Source of the DNA: Clostridium pascui
GTDB lineage: Bacteria; Bacillota; Clostridia; Clostridiales; Clostridiaceae
Length of the DNA stretch: 64,000 bases
Reading direction: 5' to 3'
NCBI RefSeq assembly: GCF_016908015.1
Contig: NZ_JAFBDB010000001.1
Coordinates: 62,001 to 126,000 of the forward strand
Numbering within the stretch: the stretch's first letter is position 1; every line of letters begins with the position of its first letter. The position numbers and the translations under genes were made by a program. The notes under the pieces were generated by a model, which was given only the letters and a program-made list of their open reading frames with translations, was not told the origin of the DNA and searched no databases. This document shows positions 17,186 through 25,691 of this stretch, piece by piece.

Positions 17186-17974
17186 ATGAAAATATTAAAA
17201 GTGATAGGCATTGGTATCGCTTATTTTATAGGAACAATTATATTTGCAACAATATTGGCACTTGGAACAATATTTACTTACTTTCCACTACAGATATTTT
17301 TATTTGGTAGGGGAGACTATTTACTTTTCATATCCAATAATTCAAATATGATACCTGTTTTTATGATAATGACTTTAATCATATATGCAGTAATTAAAAT
17401 AAAAGAAAAGTTATTCAAAAGGAAAGAAGTACAGGCAGAGCTAATAGAAGAAGCTGAACCTGTAGATACTGACACACTTAGTAAAAAAGAGCAGACTATT
17501 ATTAGTCTACTAAATAAGCTTATAACATTTGATAATATTATTTCAAAGGTATTCAAAGTAATAAAAGTTTGCTACATACCAGTTTTATTGATAGCCTTAT
17601 ACTACGGAATGACTAGTTATGCAATTTTGTACAGTGACAGCATAAAGTTAAGCTCACCAATAAAACCAGCTGGTACAATTTATAAATACAGTGATATAAA
17701 AAGAGTTGATGTTGGGGTAGAAAAAGAAAATAGAAATTCCTACTCTCCATACTATACTGTAACATTTTCTGATAAAAAGTCAGTAAATCTTTTTGGAGGA
17801 AGTATGCATGAGGATAAGGATAGAGGCTTTGAGTATATATTAATTGACTTAGACAAGAAGTTAAAAACACAAGGAGTTAATAAAACTGTAAACAAAACAA
17901 ACTTTGATAATTATGCTAAAGGCCTGAATAAGAGCTTCATAAGCAGAGTAAATCAGTTATTTAATAATAAATAG
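17186..17974 (+). CDS. Membrane protein with C-terminal extracytoplasmic-type domain
   Basis: A 262-residue protein. Two N-terminal transmembrane helices (about 5-35 and 54-70), a charged linker rich in E and K (about 74-110), a third helix (about 126-146), then a beta-rich domain (about 155-262) with YKYSDIKRVDVGV and YYTVTFSDKKSVNLFGG. The domain resembles the PH-like tails of uncharacterised Firmicute membrane proteins. SD AAGGA precedes ATG 17186. No enzymatic motif. Role unknown; it is the largest membrane protein of the island. Confidence 0.65.
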   Translation: MKILKVIGIGIAYFIGTIIFATILALGTIFTYFPLQIFLFGRGDYLLFISNNSNMIPVFMIMTLIIYAVIKIKEKLFKRKEVQAELIEEAEPVDTDTLSKKEQTIISLLNKLITFDNIISKVFKVIKVCYIPVLLIALYYGMTSYAILYSDSIKLSSPIKPAGTIYKYSDIKRVDVGVEKENRNSYSPYYTVTFSDKKSVNLFGGSMHEDKDRGFEYILIDLDKKLKTQGVNKTVNKTNFDNYAKGLNKSFISRVNQLFNNK

Positions 17975-18061
17975 ATACTTTATGTGGCAATTTTCTTATA
18001 TTGTTTAATAACAGTAATTTAATGTGGATCAAATTACTTTGGATAAAAAGGAGGAGAACAT

Positions 18062-18535
18062 ATGGACATTACCTTCTATAACAACGACAGTACTGTTTTT
18101 AATTATAGAACATGTGGGGTTATATCTGACGGCAAAAGAATATTATTGAATAGAAGAGAAGATGATGATTTTTGGGCGCTTGTTGGTGGTAGGGTACAAA
18201 TGCTAGAGCCATCAGACTGTGCAATAAAACGAGAAATTAAGGAAGAATTAGGCGAGACTATTTATATAAATAGACTACTATGGATGGTAGAAAATTTCTT
18301 TAAATTTGGAGATAAACAGTATCATGAGATTTCAACAATATACCTTGTGAATCTTGAAAAGGAATCAAGGTTACTGAATCAGAAGCATTCATTTAATGGA
18401 GTAGAAGATAAGAAGCTAATATACAAATGGTTTAGTTTTGATGAATTAAATAGATTAGATATAAGACCAAGTTTCTTAAAGGAAAAGCTAATATCCTTAC
18501 CCAATAAGCCAAATCACATAATAAATAAGGATTAA
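18062..18535 (+). CDS. NUDIX hydrolase
   Basis: A 157-residue enzyme with a complete Nudix box: G-x5-E-x7-R-E-x-x-E-E-x-G is present as GRVQMLEPSDC followed by AIKREIKEELGE (about residues 41-64), which binds Mg2+ and hydrolyses nucleoside-diphosphate-linked substrates. The N-terminal FNYRTCGVISDGKRILLNRRE is the usual first strand pair. Substrate is not predictable. SD GGAGGAG lies directly before ATG 18062. It stands among immunity-type genes but is itself an ordinary housekeeping-type hydrolase. Confidence 0.88.
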   Translation: MDITFYNNDSTVFNYRTCGVISDGKRILLNRREDDDFWALVGGRVQMLEPSDCAIKREIKEELGETIYINRLLWMVENFFKFGDKQYHEISTIYLVNLEKESRLLNQKHSFNGVEDKKLIYKWFSFDELNRLDIRPSFLKEKLISLPNKPNHIINKD

Positions 18536-18767
18536 TAAGAAAAATTTTGAATTCCTCATGAATCGCAAATATGTAGAATATGAACAACTACAATATAATG
18601 GTCATTAATAAGATAAAAGAATATATCGGATGAACATTGAGAAATAACGGGCAGCGGTAAATTATTTAGATAAAGAATTATAAATAAGTACGACCTTATT
18701 AATTAAAATCTGGATATTTCAAGAAGTAATAATAAGTACAAGTATTGAAATAGGGGAGTGGTGGAGT

Positions 18768-18917
18768 ATGATATTAGGTATTGCTCTTGCAATATCTTCA
18801 ATTATAGGCATAATCTATGGAATAATTAACAAAAATAAGCCTTTAGGAATAGCTTCAGTAATCATATTGACTATGATTATTGCTATATGGGTGTATTTTT
18901 ATAATAACCCTTATTAA
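18768..18917 (+). CDS. 49-residue two-helix membrane peptide
   Basis: ATG 18768 with SD GGTGGAG begins a 49-codon gene: two transmembrane helices (MILGIALAISSIIGIIYGII and SVIILTMIIAIWVYFY) joined by a short basic turn NKNKPLG. Small double-helix membrane peptides of this kind are widespread in Firmicutes; function unknown. The preceding 18536-18767 holds nothing I can support. Confidence 0.55.
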   Translation: MILGIALAISSIIGIIYGIINKNKPLGIASVIILTMIIAIWVYFYNNPY

Positions 18918-18922
18918 ATTTT

Positions 18923-19027
18923 ACGTTTTCCACATACCAAACTGCAATTGAAGCATTTATGAAGGATATGGAGGATGATTTAGTGATAGAACAAATTAAG
19001 GATAGTATAGGAGGATTATATGTTTGA
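18923..19027 (+). pseudogene. 3' remnant of a helical soluble gene
   Basis: A start-less frame ending at TGA 19025-19027 encodes TAIEAFMKDMEDDLVIEQIK, an acidic amphipathic helix that looks like a genuine protein C-terminus. It overlaps the next gene's start by eight bases. Probably the residue of a replaced island gene. Confidence 0.35.
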
Positions 19028-19340
19028 TAACAAATGGAAGGTTTGGATAGAATCAGAGGAATGGGCTAGAGGTAAATGTGATATAAATAATGATAATACA
19101 GATGTGATAGTAGAATTTCATAATGGTACAAGATGGATCGCTTCATTTTTTACATACAGCAATATAAGTAAACTTGTAGAAAAAAACAGAAGAACAGGAG
19201 AATATTTGAGAGGAAAGTATTTTTGGTCAAGTAATATGGTCCTTGTAGATGAAATTAGCAGGAAAAGGATAGAGGAAGTTATAAACTATCTAATCAACGA
19301 AGACGAATTTGAATCCATCTTTAATAATTGTTTTGATTAA
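19020..19340 (+). CDS. Immunity-array-type small protein
   Basis: A 106-residue acidic protein. The block VIVEFHNGTRWIASFFTYSN, followed by EKNRRTGEYLRGKYFW and a C-terminal IEEVINYLINEDEFESIF helix, matches a conserved small family I recall from Firmicute immunity clusters (name not recalled). Cytoplasmic, no catalytic motif. SD AGGAGG sits seven bases before ATG 19020. Confidence 0.7.
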   Translation: MFDNKWKVWIESEEWARGKCDINNDNTDVIVEFHNGTRWIASFFTYSNISKLVEKNRRTGEYLRGKYFWSSNMVLVDEISRKRIEEVINYLINEDEFESIFNNCFD

Positions 19341-19417
19341 TAATTAGATTATAATCTTTTTAGATGTGATTTTATAAGAGCTTAATATAAATGTTTTGTA
19401 AATGGAGTTATTAAAAC

Positions 19418-20083
19418 ATGGGTAATTCAAAGGAGATAGAAAACTATCTTCAAAATAATTTTCAAAATTTGCAGTTATGCATGCCTCTATTTTATAACTG
19501 GACGACTGGAATTAGGTTTGAAATAGGCTGCCCAGATATGGATTTTGAGGATAAGCAATATTATAAGTTTGCTTTTATCCGTTCAAAGATGATATTTGAT
19601 GAAATGTTTTCTGATGATACTAACATATATATTGTAATTAATGAACATAAAGATATAGGAGTGTCCGTTGGAGAGGCAGAAGGAATAAATATTTATAAAA
19701 AATATCTTAATAATAAAGGCAGGTATAAGGAAGTTGAAATTCAACAGATACCTTATTGTTATCAAGAAGATGGTGATGAAGTATATCTTAAAACTTTTAG
19801 ATACTATTTGTCATGCAAAATTAGCGATTTTAATTATAATCTGCTGCTAAAAACAATTGTAAATCAAATGAGGTTTGGTGTATTCGGATATAATCAGTAT
19901 AATGAAATCTTTTTTATAAATATAGATAAAAATATAATATATCATTTATACAGCGATGAGGGACTATATGTTATTGCAAAGGAAAAGGGTTCACTAAATA
20001 ATATATATGAAAAGTATAACAGATGGATATTAGATTTCGATAGAGAAAAAATTTCTCAAACTTTTAGTAGTGGACAAAAGTAA
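19418..20083 (+). CDS. DUF3885-like immunity-type protein
   Basis: A 221-residue soluble protein. The N-terminal MPLFYNWTTGIRFEIGCPD and the following YYKFAFIRSKMIFDEMFSDD correspond to the DUF3885 signature (fY-W-giRFelG, then an ERA-x-x-x-F-x-x-x-F segment). The rest is alternating strands ending in a YNRWILDFDRE helix. The family is found in polymorphic-toxin immunity arrays. GGAG lies about eleven bases before ATG 19418. Confidence 0.75.
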   Translation: MGNSKEIENYLQNNFQNLQLCMPLFYNWTTGIRFEIGCPDMDFEDKQYYKFAFIRSKMIFDEMFSDDTNIYIVINEHKDIGVSVGEAEGINIYKKYLNNKGRYKEVEIQQIPYCYQEDGDEVYLKTFRYYLSCKISDFNYNLLLKTIVNQMRFGVFGYNQYNEIFFINIDKNIIYHLYSDEGLYVIAKEKGSLNNIYEKYNRWILDFDREKISQTFSSGQK

Positions 20084-20191
20084 AACTAGTATACGGATTT
20101 TAACTAATAACAGGTGATAGTAAGTAAGAATTATGGTATCTCATCGATTACCTGTAAAATTTTAAAATATATAAATGAATTTGGAGGAAAA

Positions 20192-20485
20192 ATGAATTTT
20201 TTTGCGTTTTTTATAATTTCTGCTGTTTTTTATATTGTCTTTAGTTGGATAATTAAAAAGACTGATATCTGTAATAAAATATTTAGCAAATATCGAAAAC
20301 ACAAATATACCAGAACTATTTTAATCATAATGCTATTTTTCTTTATGTTTTCCCTTGAGTATGGTAAACAATTGCTGAAAGAAAGGTATGGACAACACAG
20401 TTACATAAGTATTATAGTAGGCGCATTTTTAATTTCAATGTACATGAACTTTGTGCCGTACATATTTATAAGAAATAAACAGTAA
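20192..20485 (+). CDS. Small membrane protein, unknown
   Basis: A 97-residue protein with three hydrophobic helices (about 3-18, 41-56, 72-92) and a basic loop (KYRKHKYTR). ATG 20192 has GGAGG five bases upstream. An in-frame GTG at 20114 would add 26 residues but has no SD. No family recognised. Confidence 0.6.
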   Translation: MNFFAFFIISAVFYIVFSWIIKKTDICNKIFSKYRKHKYTRTILIIMLFFFMFSLEYGKQLLKERYGQHSYISIIVGAFLISMYMNFVPYIFIRNKQ

Positions 20486-20500
20486 TGTTATTTTAATTTT

Positions 20501-20638
20501 AGCACAGCACTTACTCTTATCATACTAGGGAAAATATTAACTATAACTAAAAAGAGTAAAAATGATAGCAGTATTCCAAAGGATATCGGAATTATTATAG
20601 GGCTTTTGATTGTATTAATATCAAGGGTTCTAAGATAA
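20501..20638 (+). pseudogene. C-terminal duplicate of the small membrane gene at 23589
   Basis: 45 codons without a start, ending TAA 20636-20638, are nearly identical in DNA and protein to the second half of the gene at 23589-23849 (shared GIIIGLL and SSIPKDIG). Homology runs from about 20498 to 20660, past the stop. It is a truncated copy inserted after 20485. The stretch from 20661 to 20792 shows no gene. Confidence 0.75.
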
Positions 20639-20792
20639 ATATAAAGTCTTTTGTTTTGATTGAAACCTTGGCTTGTGGGGATATGTAATAGCTAAAGATA
20701 TAAAAATTACTATTAACGCAAAATGATTAATGTATTTATAAATTATTTTAAGTTACTACGAAACATATTAGTTTGTTTTAGGAGATATAAAT

Positions 20793-21464
20793 ATGACTAA
20801 AAAAACATTACAGGAACTGGTCTGTGAAAGTGAGAAAACATGGGAACTTTTGCAATCTTGGTTTAAGGCGAGTCTTGTTAATTATGAAATTCTTAATACT
20901 TCTAAAGAAGAATCTGAAAAGACTCTTTATAATTTACAAGTAACAACTAGATCAACATTAGGAGCAATAACCTATAAAACAGGTGGTATTTTGATAGACT
21001 ACGGCTGGCTAAAAATACTTGGGGCAGGAAATGAAAAGATTTTCGGGGATTTGCTTTATTGGAATTGCATGAAAAGCTCATATATCATTAGAACTATCAG
21101 AAATTCAATGATTGTAGCGTATGACATTATTGGAGGATTTTTTTCTATAAATGGCGGAGCATTTGAAGGTGAAATAGGTAATATCTTTTATTTACCTCCT
21201 GATACTTTGGAGTGGGAAGACATGACGATGGGATATACCGATTTTATTAGATGGATTTTAGCTGATAACCTAAAAACATTCTATGAAGGTTTAAGATGGG
21301 ATGACTGGACAAAAGATATTACAAAAATTCCTTGTGATAAGGGCTTAAATTTCTATCCTCCTTTATGGTCAGAACAGGGTTCTATTTCTTTAAGTAGTAG
21401 AAGAATAGTTTCTATAACAGAACAATGGGAGTCAAATCTTGAATTTATAGAAAAGTTTAAATAA
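20793..21464 (+). CDS. DUF2625 family protein
   Basis: A 223-residue soluble protein matching DUF2625 along its length: QVTTRSTLGAITYKTGGILI, DYGWLKILGAGNEKIF, IGGFFSINGGAFEGEIGN, and LPPDTLEWEDMTMGYTDF. The family is common in polymorphic-toxin immunity neighbourhoods and has no known catalytic role. SD AGGAG is upstream of ATG 20793. Full-length and apparently intact. Confidence 0.88.
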   Translation: MTKKTLQELVCESEKTWELLQSWFKASLVNYEILNTSKEESEKTLYNLQVTTRSTLGAITYKTGGILIDYGWLKILGAGNEKIFGDLLYWNCMKSSYIIRTIRNSMIVAYDIIGGFFSINGGAFEGEIGNIFYLPPDTLEWEDMTMGYTDFIRWILADNLKTFYEGLRWDDWTKDITKIPCDKGLNFYPPLWSEQGSISLSSRRIVSITEQWESNLEFIEKFK

Positions 21465-21573
21465 ACTATTTCAAAAATGGTTCAATAAATTCTAATACAC
21501 AATCCTCTTATACTGAGATGTAAGAATACATTTGATGAAACCAGTATAATGGAAGATTTGAGAGGTGATAAGT

Positions 21574-22011
21574 TTGAAGACATACTCTATTGTTACAGGA
21601 AACCCATATGAACAGCTAATTATTAGTAATATTAGAGTTTCCTACGATGATTTCAATAACGGAAATCCTTATAATACGACTTTTAAGGTTAAGGTGATTT
21701 CTGAAAATTTTGCAGGTACTGCTGAATTTGAATACAATATTAAAGATTTTATTTTTTTTATTAAGGAAATAAGAGAGTTATATAATTTTAAATTAAACAA
21801 AGTTGAATTATATGATATTGGTTATGGTTCTAATATACAATTTTATTTAGATAAAACAGGTCATATAACAATATTAGGAACAATATACGGAGATTCAATG
21901 GAGCATAGTTTAACTTTTACATTTTCCACAGATCAAACTTCAATTGAAGTATTTTGTAGTTCTCTTTATAAGGATTTTATTACTGAAAATACATATAAAT
22001 TAGGAGGATAA
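21574..22011 (+). CDS. WapI-like immunity protein
   Basis: A 145-residue beta-rich protein. The C-terminal half, GHITILGTIYGDSMEHSLTF followed by a DQTSIEVF segment, matches the WapI-type immunity family as I recall it; WapI neutralises the toxic tRNase end of the wall-associated protein WapA in Bacillus. No wapA-like toxin gene lies in the window. TTG at 21574 follows GAGAGGTG; the GTG at 21565 is part of the SD. It ends two bases before the next gene, probably co-transcribed. Confidence 0.7.
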   Translation: MKTYSIVTGNPYEQLIISNIRVSYDDFNNGNPYNTTFKVKVISENFAGTAEFEYNIKDFIFFIKEIRELYNFKLNKVELYDIGYGSNIQFYLDKTGHITILGTIYGDSMEHSLTFTFSTDQTSIEVFCSSLYKDFITENTYKLGG

Positions 22012-22013
22012 AC

Positions 22014-22970
22014 TTGAGCTGTACTATATTTTATAAGGGAAAGTTAAAGAGTGAATACAATTTTAAGGATATGGTTTCTATTGTTCAAAAACACGCCAAA
22101 ATTCTTGAGTGTATATTGCATATAAAAGAAAACGTAGTGGAAATCAGGTTTTATGATGAAAAGAGTGAGCCTCTAATTTTAGCTTTTGAAGATAATAAAA
22201 TAGATGGATTTTGTAAGTGGAATGGAGATAACGAAGAAGAATACTACAAAATACTTAATATGTTTATAGAACTAAAACAATTATTTAAGTCCTATAGGAT
22301 AGGGGATGATTTTGGTATATGGAATAATTATTCTGTTCAAAACAAATCATGTAAAATAGTAAAGCGCTGTATATGTACAGACCAAGAACAAAAACTCCTG
22401 CAGCGCATTATTGATAATTCACAAAAAGAATATTCAGATATTGAAATAAAATTATTAAATATTATGTACAAGCATGGAGAGGTAATCCCGTTTAGCAAAA
22501 ACATTTGCCTTCTAATAGTACAAGATTTCATAGAATTATTCGATATAAAATCCTTGTCATCTGAAAAGCGTAGTGAAATTATCAAAGTAGCAAATGAAAT
22601 TAGTGGGTTCAATAACTACTTATATTTTACAGAAGAAAATTTTACAGTTGAGTTTATTTATATGGTTATAGCTATTTGGATAAATTATTGTCTATCCTAT
22701 AAGAATAAAGGCGTTGTAAGGGATTTATCAAATGAAATTAGAGGACTAGAAAGCAGTAAACTAGCTGCATTATTTGGAATTACCTCAAATTTTCTAAATT
22801 GCCATAGTGGTATTATTAACTCAAAGCATGCGGAAATAGATAAATTTATAGCAAAATCTATTTCACACAATAATCACTTTGCGTTATCCCAATTGGGAGC
22901 TGATGTAGAACTTGAACTGTTGATTTCAGTACTCTACTACTTGGGATTCAAATATGACGTAAGATTATAA
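22014..22970 (+). CDS. Unknown 318-residue helical protein
   Basis: The longest intact protein of the island. Residues 1-110 are beta-rich (IFYKGKLKSEYNFKDMVSIV); residues 125-318 are helical with no membrane segment. The start is TTG 22014, behind GGAGG that overlaps the end of the WapI-like gene, so the two are coupled. The N-terminal part resembles small immunity-type proteins. The C-terminal part is unassigned. It could be a two-domain immunity protein; function not established. Confidence 0.6.
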   Translation: MSCTIFYKGKLKSEYNFKDMVSIVQKHAKILECILHIKENVVEIRFYDEKSEPLILAFEDNKIDGFCKWNGDNEEEYYKILNMFIELKQLFKSYRIGDDFGIWNNYSVQNKSCKIVKRCICTDQEQKLLQRIIDNSQKEYSDIEIKLLNIMYKHGEVIPFSKNICLLIVQDFIELFDIKSLSSEKRSEIIKVANEISGFNNYLYFTEENFTVEFIYMVIAIWINYCLSYKNKGVVRDLSNEIRGLESSKLAALFGITSNFLNCHSGIINSKHAEIDKFIAKSISHNNHFALSQLGADVELELLISVLYYLGFKYDVRL

Positions 22971-23064
22971 GCATAAGCAGATTTAAGATATGCTATAGAA
23001 TTTACAATCCTCATATCTTGAAATATAGAAAGCAAGATATGATTTATAAACGCTGAAGGAGTTT

Positions 23065-23481
23065 ATAAAGTTTAAACTATTTACTAAAGAAGAAAGTAGG
23101 CAAAATATGTGGGACAATATAAAAAAATATATGTATATTGTATTGATAATATGGACTGTAATGGTATTATTTATTGTTTATAAGAATATAGAATTTCCTT
23201 TTGTTTTTCAATTCGTAGTGGGCTATGTAATATGTCTGCTATTGGTAGGATTATATTTTATAGTCACTGCATTTTTAAATATCAGAAAATCCAAATGGAG
23301 TACAATAAAAAAAGTGTTTATAAAATTTATTATTGGATCATTTACTTTATGGTTTTTAAATATTTTATTTATTTACTTAACTAAAGGTGAATTAAGAATA
23401 ATGGATAAGATTTTTAGCTCTGTAATTCTTTCTTTTGCCTTCACTTTTAGAGAATTGGGAGTTGAAAAAAATAACGATTAA
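23065..23481 (+). CDS. Membrane protein, start uncertain (ATA or ATG)
   Basis: ATG 23107 has no SD. AAGGAG at 23056-23061 lies just before in-frame ATA 23065, which would add KFKLFTKEESRQN, a plausible hydrophilic N-terminus. The spacing of three bases is short, so this is less certain than the other ATT/ATA cases. The protein has four hydrophobic helices, ends with a basic/acidic tail (ELGVEKNND) and matches no family I recognise. Confidence 0.5.
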   Translation: MKFKLFTKEESRQNMWDNIKKYMYIVLIIWTVMVLFIVYKNIEFPFVFQFVVGYVICLLLVGLYFIVTAFLNIRKSKWSTIKKVFIKFIIGSFTLWFLNILFIYLTKGELRIMDKIFSSVILSFAFTFRELGVEKNND

Positions 23482-23588
23482 CACAATATGATAATTTATT
23501 CGTAATATTAAAATTTTGCTATGTAATAGCAATTTATGTTACCAAACTTTATATAAAAGGAGCATTTGATAGAAAGGAGTAGGTTAAC

Positions 23589-23849
23589 ATTAGTACTAAC
23601 AGATTAAGTTACGTATTGTATATAATTGCTTCATTGTTGGTATTTATCCCCATAGCCATAGTTCTTGTTACGGAAACTGGTTTCAGTTCCTTTGTTAGCA
23701 AAATGCTTATTAGCACAGCACTTACTCTTATCATACTAGGAAAAATATTAACTGTAATTAAAAAGAGTAAAGATGATAGCAGTATTCCAAAGGATATTGG
23801 AATTATTATAGGGCTTTTGATTACATTAATATCAAGGGTTTTAAGATAA
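23589..23849 (+). CDS. 86-residue membrane protein with apparent ATT start
   Basis: AAAGGAG (23573-23579) is followed nine bases later by in-frame ATT 23589; the alternative TTG 23616 has no SD. The product has three hydrophobic helices around a charged turn (IKKSKDDSSIPKDIG). Its C-terminal half and downstream flank recur at 20501, and shorter traces appear at about 30506 and 36443. Function unknown. Repeated copying suggests a mobile or recombinogenic block rather than a core gene. Confidence 0.55.
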   Translation: MSTNRLSYVLYIIASLLVFIPIAIVLVTETGFSSFVSKMLISTALTLIILGKILTVIKKSKDDSSIPKDIGIIIGLLITLISRVLR

Positions 23850-23903
23850 ATATAAAGTCTTTTGTTTTAATTCAAGCCTTTAAAGAACTTTGGAGGTTAA
23901 ACA

Positions 23904-24017
23904 CTGAATATAGTGAGAAATTCAGATGAGTTATTAACTATAAACAGTTTGCATTTTTTAATGATAAACAATTGTATTATAATGCGAGGTTTTAAGTTTA
24001 TGGGAGGAATTAATTAA
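23904..24017 (+). CDS. Doubtful 37-codon frame with CTG start
   Basis: TGGAGG precedes CTG 23904, which opens 37 codons ending TAA 24015-24017, overlapping the next ATG by one base. The product has no recognisable structure. It may be a leader-type reading frame or chance. Listed because the SD is good and the stop is coupled to the next start. Confidence 0.2.
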   Translation: MNIVRNSDELLTINSLHFLMINNCIIMRGFKFMGGIN

Positions 24018-24286
24018 TGAATAATGAAAAGTTCATCCGTAGATGGGAAAAAACTAAACAAAAGGGCGAGGAGGTATATATACTCACTCGTGGGATTGGA
24101 ATGGGTGCAGGAATGTTCATAGGGTCTGTAATTAGTAGATTAATTAGTAAAACTCCTTTTGATTTCTACATGCATTTTGGATACTTTATAGGGGGATTTA
24201 TAGGTGGAATAATTGGAGCAATTATAAGCTGGCCGAAGAATGAAAAAAGATATAATGAGTTAGTGAATAATAATTTGAAAAAATAA
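24017..24286 (+). CDS. Small glycine-rich membrane protein
   Basis: An 89-residue protein with a basic N-terminus and two glycine-zipper-like helices (GIGMGAGMFIGSVIS and FIGGFIGGIIGAIISW), then a charged tail. GGAGG lies nine bases before ATG. Glycine-zipper membrane pairs can oligomerise; no function assigned. Last small membrane gene of the island. Confidence 0.6.
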   Translation: MNNEKFIRRWEKTKQKGEEVYILTRGIGMGAGMFIGSVISRLISKTPFDFYMHFGYFIGGFIGGIIGAIISWPKNEKRYNELVNNNLKK

Positions 24287-24385
24287 TGATTTTATATTTC
24301 TCATTCTTCTTATATAATCTATTCATCATAAAATTATGATATTAAAACAACTGCAGAATAATACTTATAAATTAGGAGAAGTTTT

Positions 24386-24910
24386 ATGAATAATTCTCAA
24401 TTTACTATTGATATAGTAGATTTATATTGGATAAATGGAGAAAAGGATAATCCAGAAGATTTATGTCTTCACGGAAAAGTCAATGTAAAAATAGGTAATG
24501 AAGTAGTTGCTGATAATTATCCTTGTACGGTTAGTTCAACAGCACTATATTTATTAAAATCTATAAAAGAAAACCATGTAATGGGAAAAAGTTCTAATCA
24601 AATGTTACCTTGCTGTGGTCATTTTATTATAGCAAGTGATCATGACGATACCGTTGAAATATGCGGCTGTCCTAGTGGAGTTGATTGGTCTGTTTTACAT
24701 ATAGATGGGGGTGTAAAGTTGGTTACAGAAAATGCTAATGAGGTTACCATTAATCTTAATGACTATATTAAAACAGTATCCAACTTTGTTAATAAAGTAG
24801 AGGAGTTTTATAAGAAGAGTGAGGCAAAAAATATTCCAGCTGATGACTTTGATCGAGATGGATACATCAAGTTTTGGAAAGAATGGAATAATCGAAGGAA
24901 CTCTCAATGA
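24386..24910 (+). CDS. Immunity-array-type protein with conserved Cys-Cys-Gly motif
   Basis: A 174-residue acidic protein. DLCLHGKVNVKIG, SSTALYLLKSIKENH, NQMLPCCGHF and CGCPSGVDWSVLHIDGG recur in a family I recall from Firmicute small-gene arrays. The cysteines could bind metal, but this is unproven. The C-terminal DRDGYIKFWKEWNNRR is also conserved. SD TAGGAG precedes ATG 24386. Immunity role inferred from context. Confidence 0.65.
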   Translation: MNNSQFTIDIVDLYWINGEKDNPEDLCLHGKVNVKIGNEVVADNYPCTVSSTALYLLKSIKENHVMGKSSNQMLPCCGHFIIASDHDDTVEICGCPSGVDWSVLHIDGGVKLVTENANEVTINLNDYIKTVSNFVNKVEEFYKKSEAKNIPADDFDRDGYIKFWKEWNNRRNSQ

Positions 24911-24999
24911 GGTTTGAGAACATAGTTGTATGCACAAAATAGTAAATTATTACGTATTAATTCTAAATGTTTATAAATTAATGGGGGGAATGTAACGAT

Positions 25000-25539
25000 A
25001 TGATTAGAGAAATTAAAATGCGTAGAAGTATAAGAAATTATAATAATAAATCAGTTGAAGATGAGAAGATACTACAATTACTGGAAAGTGCCAGACTTGC
25101 TCCGTCTGGTAGTAACACACAACCTTGGCATTTCATTGTAGTAAAATCAGAGTTAACTAAACAAAAATTAGCTAAAGCATCCCATAACCAAAAATGGATG
25201 CTTTCTGCGCCGGTTTTTATTGTATGCGTGGCAGATATACGTTGCAGAATAGAAGGAACTGTAGATGTGATATTAAATGAAAATAGCCCACAGGAAGAAC
25301 TTAAACAGATACTCAGAGACACATCTATATCCATGGAACATATATTACTTGAAGCTGAGAATTTAGGATTAGGTACTTGTTGGGTTGCATGGTTTACCCA
25401 AGATGAAATCAGACCAATTTTGAATATACCTACTGACAAATATGTAGTTGGTATTATCACCCTTGGTTATGCAAATGAGGCACCAAAAGCTCGTCCACGA
25501 AAAAATCTCAAAGAAATAATACATTATGAAACTTGGTAA
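25000..25539 (+). CDS. Nitroreductase-family FMN oxidoreductase
   Basis: A 179-residue protein with the family's N-terminal MRRSIRNYNNKSVEDEKI and the FMN-contact segment ARLAPSGSNTQPWHFIVV, plus a late GTCWVAWF and the C-terminal RPRKNLKEII. FMN-dependent, probably NAD(P)H-using, homodimeric. Substrate unknown. SD GGGGGG at about 24982-24988 precedes the ATG. A second family member sits at 61631 at the end of the acyl-CoA cluster. Confidence 0.85.
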   Translation: MIREIKMRRSIRNYNNKSVEDEKILQLLESARLAPSGSNTQPWHFIVVKSELTKQKLAKASHNQKWMLSAPVFIVCVADIRCRIEGTVDVILNENSPQEELKQILRDTSISMEHILLEAENLGLGTCWVAWFTQDEIRPILNIPTDKYVVGIITLGYANEAPKARPRKNLKEIIHYETW

Positions 25540-25691
25540 TAGTTAACGTATTAAGTCGTAATCTTCTTAAAATGGCAAATAAAGATTATTAAAAAAGACA
25601 CAGATAAATGATAATTTGTCATTGATGTGCTAATTTTATATATGATATAGTATGATTTATAAAATATACAACTGAAAAAGAGGTGTAAATA

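Noticed and set aside
10721-24910. Prophage or integrative element
   Set aside because: No integrase, terminase, capsid, recombinase or tRNA attachment site was seen. The genes are unrelated small proteins with separate SDs.
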